From: Chloroflexota bacterium
Lineage (GTDB): Bacteria; Chloroflexota; Anaerolineae; Aggregatilineales; Phototrophicaceae
Length of the DNA: 64,000 nt
Direction: 5' to 3'
NCBI GenBank assembly: GCA_011523545.1
Contig: WTGN01000077.1
Span: 52,417-116,416 of the forward strand
The translations under genes and the position numbers were made by a program. Positions 35,426 to 47,418 of the stretch are shown piece after piece. The first letter of the stretch is position 1; every line of letters starts with the position of its first letter. The notes below the pieces were generated by a model. The model saw only the letters and a list, made by a program, of their open reading frames with translations. It was not told the DNA's origin and ran no database searches.

Positions 35426-35978
35426 CGGTTGCGGCATCCGCCCGCGCCACCCCGACGAAGCGCAGATTGCGAAAGCGCTCATCAAGATCAAGCCCGTAGC
35501 CGAAGACAAACTTGTTCTCGATATCGAAACCGATGTAATCCACTTTGATATCCACTTCACGGCGCGACTGCTTGTTGAGAAGCGCGCAGAGCTTCAGGCT
35601 GGCGGGCTCGCGATTGCGCAAGGTCTTCAACACAAAGGCCAGCGTGTGGCCGCTGTCGATGATGTCTTCGACAACCAGCACATGCTTGTCCTTCACATCC
35701 AGGCGCATATCCATATCAATGCGCACCGAGCCGGCTGACTGACGGCCGCCGATGCCATAGCTGCTGGCCGCCATGAAGTCGATCATGTGCGGCACGTTGA
35801 GGTGGCGCGATAGATCCGACAGGAACATTACGCCGCCCTTGAGTACGCAGAGCAGCAGCAAATTCTTGCAGCCGGCATAATCAAGGTTGATCTGCGCGCC
35901 GAGCTGCGCGATTCTGCTTTGCAAGCTCGCTTCATCAATCAAGACTTCCTGGAGATATTTCTCGTATTCCAATGGCAT
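35418..35978 (-). CDS. hpt: hypoxanthine phosphoribosyltransferase
   Basis: A 186-residue purine salvage enzyme that converts hypoxanthine or guanine plus PRPP to IMP or GMP. The PRPP-binding motif VLVVEDIIDSGHTL, the CVLKGGVMFLSDL loop and VDYIGFDIENKFVFGYGLD match Hpt. It starts 13 nt after the carB stop and overlaps cca by 8 nt, so it belongs to the arginine/carbamoyl phosphate operon rather than to a purine cluster. Confidence 0.94.
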   Translation of the reverse strand: MPLEYEKYLQEVLIDEASLQSRIAQLGAQINLDYAGCKNLLLLCVLKGGVMFLSDLSRHLNVPHMIDFMAASSYGIGGRQSAGSVRIDMDMRLDVKDKHVLVVEDIIDSGHTLAFVLKTLRNREPASLKLCALLNKQSRREVDIKVDYIGFDIENKFVFGYGLDLDERFRNLRFVGVARADAATDE

Positions 35979-35991
35979 GCGCCGATCCTCG

Positions 35992-39210
<3,219 letters not shown>

Positions 39211-39226
39211 AAACGGGCTCTGGCCG

Positions 39227-40354
39227 CTATTTCTTCCGGCCGGCGCTTAGGGCGTCGACAAACTCATCAAAGAGATAAAAGGAATCATGCGGGCCGGGCG
39301 ACGCTTCCGGATGATACTGCACACTGAAAGCTCGCAACTTGCCATGCCGCAAGCCCGCAACGGTATTGTCATTCAAGTTGAGATGGGTGACCTCGCCGCC
39401 ATTCAGGTTGCTCTCCGCCGAGACCGCGAAGCCGTGGTTGTGAGAGGCGATCTCGACTTCGCCACTAGCGAGATGCTTGACCGGCTGGTTGCCGCCCCGG
39501 TGCCCGAAGCGCATCTTTTCCGTCTCGCCGCCCAATGCCAGGGCCAGGATCTGATGGCCGAGGCAGATGCCAAAAATCGGCACTTGGCCCAAAAGCGATT
39601 TGACGTTGGCGATGGCGTAATCGACCGCCGCCGGGTCCCCCGGTCCGTTGCTCAAGAAAAGGCCCGCCGGCTCCATGCTCAGGATATCAGCTGGCGGCGT
39701 CCAGGCTGGCACCACTTTGACACGCAAGCCGCGGTCGGTCATCATGCGCAAGATATTTCGCTTGATGCCGTAATCATAAGCGACAACCAAGGGGCGCTTG
39801 ACGCTCTCTCGATGGTCGCCATACCAGGCATCGTCGCTGGCCTCGGCCCAATCGTAAGGCGCTTCCACGCTGACATCATCGACGAGATTGGCGCCGGCCA
39901 TATCCGGCGACGAGCGCGCCATTTCCACCAGCCGGTCAATGTTCGCCGCCTCCCGGCCATGCGCCAGCGCCGCGCGCATCACCCCCAGCTCGCGGATATG
40001 CCGCACCAGCGCGCGCGTGGCCACCGAAGAAATGCCAATGATGCCGTTGACTTCAAGGTAAGAAGCGAGATCGCCGCGGTTCCGCCAGTTGCTGACGATT
40101 GGGCTTAGGGAGCGGACGACAAACCCGGCGACCCAGACCTTGGCCGATTCGGGATCTTCCAGGTTGACGCCGGTGTTGCCGACATGGGGCACGGTCATGG
40201 CGACGATCTGCCGATGATAGGACGGGTCCGTCAGTATCTCCTGATAACCCGTCATCGAAGTGTTGAAGACGATCTCGCCCGTGGTTATGCCTTCAGCGCC
40301 GAAGCCTTCGCCCGGGAAGACGCGCCCATCCTCCAGTACCAGCACTGCCGTCAT
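39227..40354 (-). CDS. carA: carbamoyl-phosphate synthase small subunit
   Basis: A 375-residue glutaminase subunit. The N-terminal CarA domain begins [19 protein letters not shown]; the class-I amidotransferase domain contains the nucleophile Cys264 in [16 protein letters not shown] and the HPEASPGP motif supplying His and Glu. It hydrolyses glutamine and channels ammonia to CarB. The start ATG at 40354 has GAGGGG 6 nt upstream; the longer frame overlaps argJ. It lies 14 nt after argJ. Confidence 0.97.
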   Translation of the reverse strand: MTAVLVLEDGRVFPGEGFGAEGITTGEIVFNTSMTGYQEILTDPSYHRQIVAMTVPHVGNTGVNLEDPESAKVWVAGFVVRSLSPIVSNWRNRGDLASYLEVNGIIGISSVATRALVRHIRELGVMRAALAHGREAANIDRLVEMARSSPDMAGANLVDDVSVEAPYDWAEASDDAWYGDHRESVKRPLVVAYDYGIKRNILRMMTDRGLRVKVVPAWTPPADILSMEPAGLFLSNGPGDPAAVDYAIANVKSLLGQVPIFGICLGHQILALALGGETEKMRFGHRGGNQPVKHLASGEVEIASHNHGFAVSAESNLNGGEVTHLNLNDNTVAGLRHGKLRAFSVQYHPEASPGPHDSFYLFDEFVDALSAGRKK

Positions 40355-40368
40355 TAAGCGCCCCTCAT

Positions 40369-41598
40369 TTATGAGCGGTAATCGCCGTTGATGGAGATAT
40401 ATTCGTGACTGATATCGCAGGTCCAGATAGTCGCTTCGCCATTGCCGATCCCGCAATCCAGCGTGAAGGTGATCGATGGTTCCGCCATGATGGCCGCCGC
40501 CGCTTCTTCGCGGTATTCTGTCGGCATGCCGGCGCTGAATATCTCAAGCCCGGCTGCATCGCCCGCTGACCGCTCTCCGGCCGTCACCCTCAGCGATGTG
40601 CTGTCGGGGTCGAATGCGGTGTTCGCACGCCCGGCCGCGGCCACGATGCGGCCCCAATTGGCATCGCTGCCGTAAAAGGCCGATTTGGTCAAAACCGAAG
40701 CGCCTATCGTCTGGCCAATTCGTTCAGCCGCCTCGCCCGATTCCGCATTGACGATGTTCAGCGTGATGAACTTGGTGACGCCTTCGCCATCGCGCACCAC
40801 CTCCTGCGCCAGGTATCGCGCCAACGCATTCAAAGCGCTTTGAAATGCCTCCAGCTCATCGCCGCTTGAGACGTCCACGCCGCTCATCCCGTTAGCCAGG
40901 AGCAGAACGGTGTCATTGGTGCTGGTATCGCCATCAATGACAATCCGGTTGTAGCTTTGCTGGGCCGCGGTTTTCAGGGACGCCTGCGCTTCGGGCAAGC
41001 CCAGCGCCGCATCGGTCACGATGACGCTGAGCATGGTGGCCATGTTGGGCGCGATCATGCCGGCGCCTTTGACGATGCCGGCGATGGTGTAGGATCCGGA
41101 TTCGCTATCGACCGTGATCGAAGCCAGCTTTGGTCGCGTATCGGTGGTCATAATGCCCGCCGCCGCTGCGCGCCAGTCCGAGCCCAGACTCGTGCCCGCC
41201 AGCTCGACGCCCCGCGCAATCTTGTCCATCGGCAAGTGCGTCCCGATTACGCCGGTCGACATGACCAGCACCTGCTCGGCCACAATGGACAGCGCGTCAG
41301 CGACCAGGTTGGCGGTCGCCCGCGCATTTTTGAGCCCAAGCGCGCCCGTGCATGCGTTGGCGCTGATGGTGTTTGTGGCCACCGCTCGGATCGCTTTCGG
41401 GTTCTCCGCCAGCCGCTCTTGATCTAGCAAGACCGGCGCCGCTTTGACCTTGTTGCGCGTGAAGACACCGGCGGCGACGCAATTGGCCTCGCTGACAATC
41501 AGCGAAAAGTCCAGCGCGCCTTCCTTCTTCAAGCCCGCATGTACGCCAGCGACTTGAAAACCGCGTACGGAATCAATCGAAGCACTAAGCGTCCCCAT
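40369..41598 (-). CDS. argJ: ArgJ glutamate N-acetyltransferase (ornithine acetyltransferase)
   Basis: A 409-residue ArgJ, which transfers acetyl from N-acetylornithine to glutamate and so recycles the acetyl group; some forms also use acetyl-CoA. The self-cleavage and nucleophile site is Thr188 in KGAGMIAPNMATML, and GDTSTNDTVLLLANG follows. The precursor should split into alpha and beta chains there. The ATG at 41598 has GGAGGG 5 nt upstream and overlaps argD by 14 nt. No argE or argA is seen, consistent with the cyclic pathway. Confidence 0.97.
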   Translation of the reverse strand: MGTLSASIDSVRGFQVAGVHAGLKKEGALDFSLIVSEANCVAAGVFTRNKVKAAPVLLDQERLAENPKAIRAVATNTISANACTGALGLKNARATANLVADALSIVAEQVLVMSTGVIGTHLPMDKIARGVELAGTSLGSDWRAAAAGIMTTDTRPKLASITVDSESGSYTIAGIVKGAGMIAPNMATMLSVIVTDAALGLPEAQASLKTAAQQSYNRIVIDGDTSTNDTVLLLANGMSGVDVSSGDELEAFQSALNALARYLAQEVVRDGEGVTKFITLNIVNAESGEAAERIGQTIGASVLTKSAFYGSDANWGRIVAAAGRANTAFDPDSTSLRVTAGERSAGDAAGLEIFSAGMPTEYREEAAAAIMAEPSITFTLDCGIGNGEATIWTCDISHEYISINGDYRS

Positions 41599-42787
41599 CA
41601 ATGCCCTCCAGGATAAGCGTCAGCTTTTCTACCAGCTCGTCTACATGCCGCTTCTCGACGATCAAGGGCGGGATAAAGCGAATCGCGTCCGGACCCGAGT
41701 TGACCAGCAGCAGCCCATGCTCGTAGCCTTGCGCAACGATATCGCCCGGCGGCACATCCAGCTCGATCGCCGCCATCAGGCCGCGCCCGCGCACATCCTT
41801 AATATGCGGGCTGTTGATCTCCGACAGTCTTTCCAACAGATAATCGCCCGTTTCCTTGACATGTTCCAGGAATCCGGCGCTGAGCACGCGCTTGACGACC
41901 ATTTCGCCGGCGCGCATGACAACCGCCCCGCCGGAAAACGTCGAGCCGTGGTCGCCCGGCTGCATCGCGCCCGCCACCTCGTCCGTGGCTAATATCGCGC
42001 CAATCGGCAAGCCGCCGGCCAGTGGCTTGGCCAGGGTCATGATATCGGGCGATACGCCGCTGAAGGAATGCGCCCAGAGCTCGCCGGTGCGCCCCAATCC
42101 GCATTGAATCTCATCGAAAATCAAAACGGCGTCATGGTCGTCGCATAACCGGCGCAAGGCTTGCAAGAATTCCGCGCTCGCGATGTTGATGCCGCCTTCG
42201 CCCTGAATCGGCTCGACAACCACGGCGGCGGTATCCTGGTCGATGACTTCTTTGGCGCTGTCGACGCTGTTGAATTCGCCGACCACCGCGCCCGGCATCA
42301 TCGGCTTGAATGGCGCCTGATATTTCTCAGTCGGCGTGATTGCAAGCGCCCCCATCGTGCGGCCATGAAAGGCTTTGCTGAAGCTGACCGTCTTGGTTTT
42401 GTTCTTCCTGTCGTTGACATAGGCGAGCTTGCGCGCGAATTTCAACGCGCCCTCGTTGGCTTCGGCGCCGCTGTTGCAGAAGTAAGCCTTGTCGGCGAAT
42501 GAATTGGCGCAAAGCAGCTCGGCCAGCTCCACCAGCGCCTGCGTATGGTACAGGCCGCTGACATGGATCAAGCCGGTGTCCATCTGGCCGGCGACCACTT
42601 TCATCAGTTCTTTATCGCCATAACCCAGCGAGTTGACGGCGATGCCCGCCACCCAATCGGTGTAGGCTTTGCCCTCCGTATCATATACCGTGACGCCCTC
42701 GCCCCGCTCCAGCACAAAGTCGGGCCGGCCCGCTACCGGAACACTGTATTGCTTGTCTTTTTGAATGACTTCCGCTGTTATTGACAT
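41585..42787 (-). CDS. argD: acetylornithine aminotransferase
   Basis: A 400-residue PLP-dependent class-III aminotransferase converting N-acetylglutamate semialdehyde to N-acetylornithine. FCNSGAEANEGALKFAR, LIFDEIQCGLGRTG and the PLP lysine in LAKPLAGGLPIGAIL are present. The ATG at 42787 has AAGGGG 5 nt upstream; the longer frame runs inside argB and is not used. It overlaps argB by 10 nt and argJ by 14 nt. Confidence 0.96.
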   Translation of the reverse strand: MSITAEVIQKDKQYSVPVAGRPDFVLERGEGVTVYDTEGKAYTDWVAGIAVNSLGYGDKELMKVVAGQMDTGLIHVSGLYHTQALVELAELLCANSFADKAYFCNSGAEANEGALKFARKLAYVNDRKNKTKTVSFSKAFHGRTMGALAITPTEKYQAPFKPMMPGAVVGEFNSVDSAKEVIDQDTAAVVVEPIQGEGGINIASAEFLQALRRLCDDHDAVLIFDEIQCGLGRTGELWAHSFSGVSPDIMTLAKPLAGGLPIGAILATDEVAGAMQPGDHGSTFSGGAVVMRAGEMVVKRVLSAGFLEHVKETGDYLLERLSEINSPHIKDVRGRGLMAAIELDVPPGDIVAQGYEHGLLLVNSGPDAIRFIPPLIVEKRHVDELVEKLTLILEGIDGDA

Positions 42788-43566
42788 GCTTCCCCTTTCA
42801 ATGCGCTTCCCGCGCTCGCCCCCAAAAATGTCGTGCCTCCATCGCCCGCCCAGCCGTCCAGGTCCGTGATCACCGCCTGCGGCAGGCCCGATGATAGCAC
42901 ATCCAAAGCCGCCCTCACTTTCGGTATCATGCCGCCCTGAATGACGCCGCATTCGATGAGATCCAGCGCCTCCGCCCGTGTCAAACTGGCGATGCGCAGC
43001 CCATCAGCCAGCACGCCGGCGACGTTGGATATGAAAACGACCGAGCGCGCGCCAATCGCCGCCGCGATCGCCCCCGCAACCGGATCGGCGTTGAGGTTGA
43101 AGTTGCTGCCTTCACCGACGCTGACCGGCGCGATGACCGGCGTCACGCCGCGCTTGAGCAACTCGGCGATCACCTCGCGCCGCACCGAGACCACTTCGCC
43201 CGTATATCCCATATCAATCGATTCATGCTGCATTTGTCGCGCGCGCACCAGGCAGCGGTCCACGCCAGACAGGCCCTGAGCATCCACGCCCGCCGCGAGC
43301 AAGTATCGCACAAGTCGCTTGTTGACGCTGCCGCAGAGCACCATCTCTACCAAAGCCAGCGAGTCGGCATCGGTGACGCGAAAGCCGTCGACATAACGCG
43401 GCTCGATATTCAGCTTCTGCTGCAAATCCGATATTTCTTTGCCGCCGCCATGAACGATGACCAGCGCGTCGTCAGACCGCGCCACGATGTCCGCGAACTG
43501 CCGCAGCAAGGCGTCATCATCCAGGCAATGCCCGGAGACCTTGACAACTGTGATCCGCTCAGCCAC
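42778..43566 (-). CDS. argB: acetylglutamate kinase
   Basis: A 262-residue amino-acid kinase phosphorylating N-acetylglutamate. The nucleotide-binding VIVHGGGKEISDL, the NLNADPVAGAIAAAIGA substrate motif and VFISNVAGVLADG are characteristic. The short N-terminus lacks the extra helix of hexameric, arginine-inhibited kinases, so feedback by arginine may be weak; that is inference. It starts at a GTG sharing one base with the argC stop codon (TAGTG). Confidence 0.95.
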   Translation of the reverse strand: MAERITVVKVSGHCLDDDALLRQFADIVARSDDALVIVHGGGKEISDLQQKLNIEPRYVDGFRVTDADSLALVEMVLCGSVNKRLVRYLLAAGVDAQGLSGVDRCLVRARQMQHESIDMGYTGEVVSVRREVIAELLKRGVTPVIAPVSVGEGSNFNLNADPVAGAIAAAIGARSVVFISNVAGVLADGLRIASLTRAEALDLIECGVIQGGMIPKVRAALDVLSSGLPQAVITDLDGWAGDGGTTFLGASAGSALKGEACQ

Positions 43567-44567
43567 TAGATCAACCCCAAGGTCTCGTCAATGCCAAACA
43601 TCAAGTTCATGTTCTGCACCGCCTGGCTGGCCGCCCCTTTGCGCAGATTGTCCGTCACGCTGGAGATGTGAACCTGCCGCGGCAATACCGGCGTGATGCT
43701 GATCACGCATTTGTTCGTCTTCACCGCATGTTTCAGCGTCGCCTGCTCGCCAAGAGGCAAGACATCCACCAGCGCCTCGCCCCCATATATTTCGGCATAA
43801 AGATCGTGAACCTGTGAGCTGTCCAGCGTCTCGTTCAAGCTGATATAAATGCTCGACATCAGTCCGCGGTCGACCGGCAACAGGTGCGGGCAAAATATGA
43901 TCGGTCCAATCTTGTCGTCAATCTTGCGCGCTTCCTGTTCCATCTCGCCCACATGACGATGCGAGCGCCCGGTTTTATACGGGATCAGGTTGCTGTAGAC
44001 CTCGGCAAAATGCGTAGTGAGCGATGGCTTGCGTCCGGCGCCGGTGACCCCCGATTTGGCGTCCACGATAATCGGCGCATCGCGACATATCGCTTCACAC
44101 TGCAGCAAGGGGTAAAGGCCCAGCAGGGTCGTCGTCGGGTAGCAGCCCGGCGTCGCAACCAGCTCCGCGCCCGCGAGTTTCTCGCGATTGATCTCCGGCA
44201 AGCCATAAGGCGTCGGCAGCAAATCGGGGTGAGGGTGCGGCGTATGATAAGACATTTCATAGGCTTCCGGCGTATCGAGCCGCAGATCCGCCGACAGGTC
44301 GACCACCTTAACGCGCGCGTCCAGGCCTCGCCTGGCCATTTCGGCCGACGCTCTATGAGGCAGCGCCAGCAAGATCACATCAACCTGCTCCATATCGGCG
44401 TCGGCGGACGGAACGTAAGTCAAAGCCGTCCCCGGTACGGCCTCGCCGGCATAAGTGTTGGAAGTCGCAAAGACCAGATCAACGCGCGGATGACCGTGCA
44501 ATATCTCCACCAGATCAAGCCCGGCATAACCCGAACCGCCAAACACGCCTGCCCGTATTCCGCTCAC
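43566..44567 (-). CDS. argC: N-acetyl-gamma-glutamyl-phosphate reductase
   Basis: A 333-residue NADPH-dependent reductase, the third step of arginine synthesis. The dinucleotide-binding GVFGGSGYAGLDLVEIL opens the protein and the catalytic Cys142 is in VATPGCYPTTTLLGLYPLL. The start is a GTG at 44567 with GAGGAGG 5 nt upstream. It is the first structural gene of an eight-gene operon (argC-B-D-J, carA-B, hpt, cca) and sits immediately behind an attenuator-type terminator and leader peptide. Confidence 0.96.
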   Translation of the reverse strand: MSGIRAGVFGGSGYAGLDLVEILHGHPRVDLVFATSNTYAGEAVPGTALTYVPSADADMEQVDVILLALPHRASAEMARRGLDARVKVVDLSADLRLDTPEAYEMSYHTPHPHPDLLPTPYGLPEINREKLAGAELVATPGCYPTTTLLGLYPLLQCEAICRDAPIIVDAKSGVTGAGRKPSLTTHFAEVYSNLIPYKTGRSHRHVGEMEQEARKIDDKIGPIIFCPHLLPVDRGLMSSIYISLNETLDSSQVHDLYAEIYGGEALVDVLPLGEQATLKHAVKTNKCVISITPVLPRQVHISSVTDNLRKGAASQAVQNMNLMFGIDETLGLI

Positions 44568-44584
44568 TGTCGCCTCCTCCCCAT

Positions 44585-44621
44585 AAAACAAAAAACCCTG
44601 ATCGTTATGTCGAGATCAGGG
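44585..44621 (-). terminator. attenuator terminator in the arg operon leader
   Basis: On the minus strand CCCTGATC (44614-44621) and GATCAGGG (44596-44603) form a perfect 8-bp stem with a 10-nt loop, followed by TTTTTTGTTTT. No minus-strand gene lies upstream other than the leader ORF, so this intrinsic terminator sits between the promoter and argC, where it can act as an attenuator. Part of the stem and loop can pair instead with 44670-44679. Confidence 0.85.
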
Positions 44622-44647
44622 CGCTTCATTTTTGGCCAGACATCTTG

Positions 44648-44734
44648 TCACAGACAAAGACCGCTCGCACTGAACTCGATCCACGCGAGTATGCGACGCC
44701 TGCCATGTCCGCTGCCACTGTTTCTTTGAGGCAT
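44648..44734 (-). CDS. candidate arginine leader peptide
   Basis: A 28-codon reading frame beginning at an ATG with AAGGA 7 nt upstream and lying about 23 nt after the predicted transcription start. Codons 12-14 are three consecutive Arg codons (AGG, CGT, CGC; 44693-44701) and codon 4 is also Arg (AGA). It ends with TGA at 44648, 27 nt before the terminator stem. This is the form of amino-acid leader peptides such as TrpL or HisL, here with Arg codons in front of arginine genes. No homologue is known to me. Confidence 0.75.
   Translation of the reverse strand: MPQRNSGSGHGRRRILAWIEFSASGLCL
44664..44689 (-). promoter_or_regulatory. antiterminator segment and protector hairpin of the arg leader
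   Basis: The transcript segment TCGAGTTCAG (plus 44670-44679) can pair at 9 of 10 positions with CTGATCTCGA of the terminator (plus 44610-44619). A competing hairpin, CTCGCG with TGCGAG (plus 44684-44689 and 44664-44669, one G-U), encloses that segment. A ribosome stalled at the Arg codons would cover CTCGCG, freeing the antiterminator; this is inferred from base complementarity. Confidence 0.65.
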
Positions 44735-44763
44735 CACTATTTCCTTGCTCCGACTATGACGAG

Positions 44764-44792
44764 ATTCTAGGTTCAAAAGCCCAATAAGTCAA
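44764..44792 (-). promoter_or_regulatory. sigma-70-type promoter of the arg-car operon
   Basis: TTGACT (44787-44792) and TAGAAT (44764-44769) on the minus strand, 17 nt apart. Transcription should start near 44757, giving a leader of about 190 nt before argC that contains the leader peptide ORF and terminator. Confidence 0.82.
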
Positions 44793-44971
44793 CCGACCCG
44801 GCTAGCCTTATGCACTATTGAATTTTCTCTGTGCAATCTGCACGAAGATATCACGCAATTTTAGATCATTTCCTCTTTGTTCGTGATGGCTTCGCAGCTG
44901 AAAAACTGGTCCATCTCCGCCACCGGGACGACCCAAGGCGATGATTGGAATTCCCGGACTTTGTGAAAAAC
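44793..44971. other. non-coding stretch between arg and sigA promoters
   Basis: No gene is supported here. The one clear element is a perfect inverted repeat GTGCA-ATC-TGCAC at 44831-44843, about 39 nt upstream of the arg -35, which could be a protein-binding site. No match to an ArgR box was found. Confidence 0.45.
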
Positions 44972-45000
44972 TTGACAAGTAATCGAATACGCGTTAAATT
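44972..45000 (+). promoter_or_regulatory. sigma-70-type promoter for sigA
   Basis: A perfect TTGACA (44972-44977), 17-nt spacer and TAAATT (44995-45000). It implies a 5' leader of about 235 nt before sigA. Confidence 0.7.
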
Positions 45001-45009
45001 GTGGCTGAA

Positions 45010-45057
45010 CTTGTCGAACAAGCAGTCAATTTGTATCCTACGTCAGTTCATCTGACG
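45010..45057 (+). promoter_or_regulatory. two hairpins in the sigA 5' leader
   Basis: CTTGT-CGA-ACAAG (45010-45022) and CGTCAG-TTCAT-CTGACG (45041-45057) are perfect inverted repeats just downstream of the promoter. They could be operators or RNA hairpins; neither is followed by a T-run. The rest of the leader to 45241 shows no other feature I can support. Confidence 0.4.
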
Positions 45058-45241
45058 GGCAAGACAATGGGCTGCTAGCAAGACCATTACTGCCGAATGC
45101 CGTATATCAATTAGAATGGTGGTACATGGACATCCAAGCTCTCGTCTCAGGGTCTCGTTGGCGCAGGAAACGGGGTCCAGCTAAGATTGCGTGTGCGAGG
45201 CAGGTGGATAGACCAACTTTTGTCAGTAGAAAGGCTTGTCT

Positions 45242-46537
<1,296 letters not shown>

Positions 46538-46567
46538 GGTCCTGCCCCCGCCCGCCGGATTCAATCC

Positions 46568-46592
46568 GTAGGGGCGACCGATCGGGTCGCCC
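46568..46592 (+). repeat. GTAGGGGCG palindromic repeat, copy E (also sigA terminator-like)
   Basis: GTAGGGGCGACC followed by GATCG and GGTCGCCC: an 8-bp perfect hairpin at 46572-46592, 31 nt after sigA. It carries the same GTAGGGGCG core as the repeats around psuG. The following TCTTCTCATTT is a poor T-run, so any terminator function would be weak. Confidence 0.7.
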
Positions 46593-46791
46593 TCTTCTCA
46601 TTTGTGCCATTGTTCAAGCAGCGCTTTCGCCGCCCGCCAGCGGTTTTGGAATCGTTCGCCACATACGCCTTACTTTCTTCGGAATATTTCCACAAAAATT
46701 GCGGCGCGCTCAAGGCATTTGCTGTCATAATCATGCACATATCTGACGCGCACGAGCTATTTTACAGCGCGCCAGGGGGAGAAACCGGGAC

Positions 46792-47355
46792 ATGCAAAGC
46801 GCGCGATTCGATCCATCACAACTGATCTTTCGCGACGGCGTCGAGTCGGATATCCCCTACTGTCTCGCGCTGGACAGCGATTTTGAAAGTGATCACGTCT
46901 GGCAGATGACCGTGCAAGAAATCGGCGACGAGATTCAGGTCAACTGCCGCAAGCAGCGGCTGCCGCGCCAGCTGCAATCACGCCATGTCACCGATCCGCA
47001 TCACCTGGAATCAGCCCTGCTACGTCAATACTGCTTTGTTGTTGTTCAAGACAAGAGCAGCAATCACATTCTCGGCTATGTTTCGATGCGAGTTGACGAG
47101 GGGAGCCGGGTCGCTTATCTGCAAGATATCGTGATCGACAGGCCTTACCGCCGCCGCAGTCTCGGCTCCCGCCTGGTTCATGTCGCGCGGGTTTGGGCTG
47201 GCGAATACAGTCTGCGCCAGATTCTCTTTGAGATCCCCACGACTAATTTCCCCTGCATCCTCTTTGCCAAGGCCATGGGCTTCAGCTTCTGCGGCTTCAA
47301 CGATCACCATTTCGCCAACCGTGAGATCGCCATCTTCTTCAGCCTGTCCGTCTAG
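46792..47355 (+). CDS. GNAT-family N-acetyltransferase
   Basis: A 187-residue GNAT protein. The acetyl-CoA site is visible as LQDIVIDRPYRRRSLGSRLVHVA (about residues 107-129), followed by FAKAMGFSFCGFNDHHFANREIAIFFS. The substrate is unknown; the FAKAMGF motif resembles RimI-like and small-molecule acetyltransferases. It stands alone between sigA and the membrane/GAF protein, with GGGGAG about 10 nt before the ATG. Confidence 0.85.
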   Translation: MQSARFDPSQLIFRDGVESDIPYCLALDSDFESDHVWQMTVQEIGDEIQVNCRKQRLPRQLQSRHVTDPHHLESALLRQYCFVVVQDKSSNHILGYVSMRVDEGSRVAYLQDIVIDRPYRRRSLGSRLVHVARVWAGEYSLRQILFEIPTTNFPCILFAKAMGFSFCGFNDHHFANREIAIFFSLSV

Positions 47356-47418
47356 CCTCAATATTTGATTTGCTTTTTGCTAGACTATTGATAGCTCCGT
47401 GACGATGAAGGGCTTGAC

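Noticed and set aside
44793..44860. ArgR operator upstream of the arg promoter
   Set aside because: TTGAATTTTC resembles only half of an ARG box; the second half-site is missing.
46572..46592. Simple terminator for sigA
   Set aside because: The hairpin belongs to the dispersed GTAGGGGCG repeat family and lacks a proper T-run, so I list it as a repeat with possible secondary terminator use.
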